NCBI GenBank assembly: GCA_002423665.1
Contig: DINJ01000065.1
Coordinates: 3,171-9,712 of the forward strand
From: Bacteroidetes bacterium UBA5543
GTDB taxonomy: Bacteria; Bacteroidota; Bacteroidia; Chitinophagales; Chitinophagaceae
Length of the DNA stretch: 6,542 nucleotides
Reading direction: 5' to 3'
Position numbers and translations under genes: made by a program. The notes under the pieces were generated by a model. That model saw only the letters and a list, made by a program, of their open reading frames with translations. It ran no database searches and was not told the DNA's origin. This document shows positions 5,139 through 6,542 of this stretch, piece after piece. Every line of letters begins with the position of its first letter. Within the stretch, counting starts at the first letter, position 1.

Positions 5139-6209
5139 CTACACTACCTTATCCCTGTTCGACCTTTCTTCCACTGTGCGTACAAGGGGGTTAGCTGTAT
5201 TGGTGGCGTATTCTTCGCGCTGGCGCAGTATATCTATCGCCTGGAAAACCGCTTCCCTGAAAGATGATTCATCAGCTATGTTTTTACCCGCTATGTCGAA
5301 AGCCGTGCCATGGTCGGGCGATGTGCGTACGACCGGCATACCTGCTGTGTAGTTTACGCCTTGTCCCTGTGCCAGGGTTTTAAAGCCCACCAGCCCCTGG
5401 TCGTGGTACATGGCCAGTACTGCATCAAACTCCGTATAGCTGCCGCGCGCAAAGAAAGCATCAGCTGCAAATGGGCCGTACACCAGTTGCCCTTGCTGTT
5501 GCATCTGTTCTATCAGCGGAACGATTATGCTTTTATCTTCTTCGCCTATTGTGCCATTGTCGCCCGCATGGGGGTTAAGGCCCAGCACGGCTATTTTCGG
5601 TTTCATAATACCGAAGTCTTTCAGCAGACTGTCCCTCAGCAGGTTCAGCTTAGAGGTAAGCGTTTCTTTGGTAATGTAGTTAGCTATTTTAGATACAGGT
5701 ACATGTTCAGTTGCCAGCGCTACACGCAGTTCGTTATGATACAGCAGCATCAGCACATCCTTTACACCAAACTTGTCTTTGAAGAAAGGCGTATGCCCTG
5801 TGTATTGGAAGTCGGGTACCTGTGTATTTGATTTATGAATGGGTGCAGTAACGATGGCATCCAACTGGCCGTCTTTCAGGCACTGTGCTGCTACCATCAG
5901 CGAGCGTACAGCATATTTTCCACCGGCCTCTGTCATAGCGCCGGGTTGTATGGGCACTTCCTCTTCCCAGCAGTTGAATACATTCACCTGTTTGTGGCTC
6001 AGGTTGCCCAGGTCTTTGGTGCTGTGAAAATTGAAATGCTGGTCTTCTACCGCACGCCTGTAGTAGTTGATGACCTTGTTGGATGAAAATATCACCGGTG
6101 TGCAGAGGTCCAGCAGCCTGTTGTCCGCAAAAGTTTTGATGATGACTTCGGGGCCGATGCCGTTGATGTCACCGATGGTTATTCCTATTATTGGTTTTTC
6201 TGTTTGCAT
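5139..6209 (-). CDS. pdxA: 4-hydroxythreonine-4-phosphate dehydrogenase
   Basis: This enzyme performs the NAD-dependent oxidation of 4-phosphohydroxy-L-threonine in the DXP-dependent pathway to pyridoxal 5'-phosphate, in the cytoplasm. The product has 356 residues, slightly longer than the roughly 330 of E. coli PdxA. The extra length is partly a C-terminal tail after about residue 335. Family signatures are present in order: IGITIGDINGIGPEV (8-22), TAPIHKS (121-127), TGHT (137-140), ATEHVP (166-171), LGLNPHAGDNG (209-219), AMYHDQG (266-272), and RTSPDHGTAFDIAG (295-308). By correspondence with E. coli PdxA (His166, His211, His266), the metal-binding histidines should be His169, His214 and His269; all are present. 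It lies 27 bases downstream of pepA on the same strand, so the two are probably co-transcribed, and a strong terminator follows. The enzyme looks intact. Confidence in the assignment is very high. Confidence 0.97.
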   Translation of the reverse strand: MQTEKPIIGITIGDINGIGPEVIIKTFADNRLLDLCTPVIFSSNKVINYYRRAVEDQHFNFHSTKDLGNLSHKQVNVFNCWEEEVPIQPGAMTEAGGKYAVRSLMVAAQCLKDGQLDAIVTAPIHKSNTQVPDFQYTGHTPFFKDKFGVKDVLMLLYHNELRVALATEHVPVSKIANYITKETLTSKLNLLRDSLLKDFGIMKPKIAVLGLNPHAGDNGTIGEEDKSIIVPLIEQMQQQGQLVYGPFAADAFFARGSYTEFDAVLAMYHDQGLVGFKTLAQGQGVNYTAGMPVVRTSPDHGTAFDIAGKNIADESSFREAVFQAIDILRQREEYATNTANPLVRTVEERSNRDKVV

Positions 6210-6236
6210 TTTTGTTGCCTTGTAGCTTTAATGTTG

Positions 6237-6542
6237 TTATTGCTTGCCGTAGTGCAGCAGGAAGTCGAGCATCATACGAATACCATAGCCCGTGCCTCCG
6301 CTTGGTAAATATCCTTTCTTAGCCGTGTTGAAAGACACACCTGCAATGTCGAAGTGCATCCAGGGATAATCAGTGAAGTGCTCCAGGAACTTACCCGCTG
6401 ATATAGCGCCGCCATTGCTGTCGCCAATGTTCTTCATATCTGCTATGTCCGATTTCAGTTTCGCACCGTATTCTTCCCACAGGGGGTATTCCACCAGCCT
6501 TTCGTACTGGCGGTAGCCGCTATCCTGGAATTGTTTTTTTAC
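6237..6542 (-). CDS. pepA: Leucyl aminopeptidase (family M17), C-terminal part only
   Basis: The last 101 codons are visible; the gene enters from the right edge, and its first full codon here is at 6540-6542. The segment EYPLWEEYGAKLKSDIADMKN, then FLEHFTDYPWMHFDIAGVSF and PSGGTGYGIRMMLDFL, matches the conserved C-terminal end of the M17 catalytic domain. This is a cytoplasmic, dimetal aminopeptidase that removes N-terminal residues from peptides. The NTDAEGR-type metal-binding signature and most active-site residues lie outside the window and cannot be checked. The TAA stop at 6237-6239 is at the usual place a few residues after the last motif, and no frameshift is seen. The 27-base gap to pdxA suggests an operon. 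An in-frame GTG at 6492-6494 is internal and not a start. Confidence 0.93.
   Translation of the reverse strand, partial: VKKQFQDSGYRQYERLVEYPLWEEYGAKLKSDIADMKNIGDSNGGAISAGKFLEHFTDYPWMHFDIAGVSFNTAKKGYLPSGGTGYGIRMMLDFLLHYGKQ

Noticed and set aside
5310..5831. 173-codon plus-strand open frame over pdxA
   Set aside because: Lies antisense to conserved PdxA motifs and shows no domain pattern of its own.

Overview
The window looks like a chromosomal segment from a Bacteroidota bacterium, probably of the Chitinophagaceae or a related group (inference). The support is threefold. Many predicted lipoproteins have Cys-Lys-Lys-Lys or similar starts after the lipobox. A/T-rich leaders replace Shine-Dalgarno sequences, and there are near matches to the Bacteroidota -7 element TAnnTTTG. 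The gene repertoire also fits: PKD-domain lipoproteins, a FAS1 lipoprotein, a YtkA-like lipoprotein, and PdxA next to a leucyl aminopeptidase.

Layout. Positions 1-843 (minus) hold the first 281 codons of a secreted TPR-like protein. It runs off the left edge and is much more A/T-rich than the rest. Positions 844-1181 are a non-coding divergent spacer holding a G/C-rich cluster of palindromes (921-1077), then a CRP/FNR-type dyad (1091-1104). From 1182 to 3976, four plus-strand genes encode small cell-envelope proteins: a membrane-anchored protein with a C-x9-C-x3-C motif, a Met/His-rich lipoprotein with two YtkA-like halves, a 150-residue lipoprotein with HHSH and C-x-M-x4-H-x3-H, and a FAS1 (fasciclin) lipoprotein. 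Strong intrinsic terminators follow the second and fourth. Facing them on the minus strand is a two-PKD-domain lipoprotein (4035-4913). The right end is a minus-strand operon, pepA (C-terminal part only) followed by pdxA, closed by a 13-bp hairpin terminator.

How the parts work together. pepA-pdxA is housekeeping: peptide turnover and vitamin B6 synthesis. The four plus-strand envelope genes are the interesting part. Three of them carry clustered Cys/Met/His residues suited to copper or haem handling. The first and last are preceded by dyads with the same TGA-N6-TCA half-site spacing used by CRP/FNR-family regulators. The dyad before the FAS1 gene sits at the expected activator distance from a -7 element, which is itself enclosed by a second, perfect 10-bp inverted repeat. 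The working hypothesis is a redox- or metal-responsive envelope gene set. The sequence shows the motifs and spacing; the function and the regulator are inferred.

No tRNA, rRNA, CRISPR array, transposase or prophage gene was seen.
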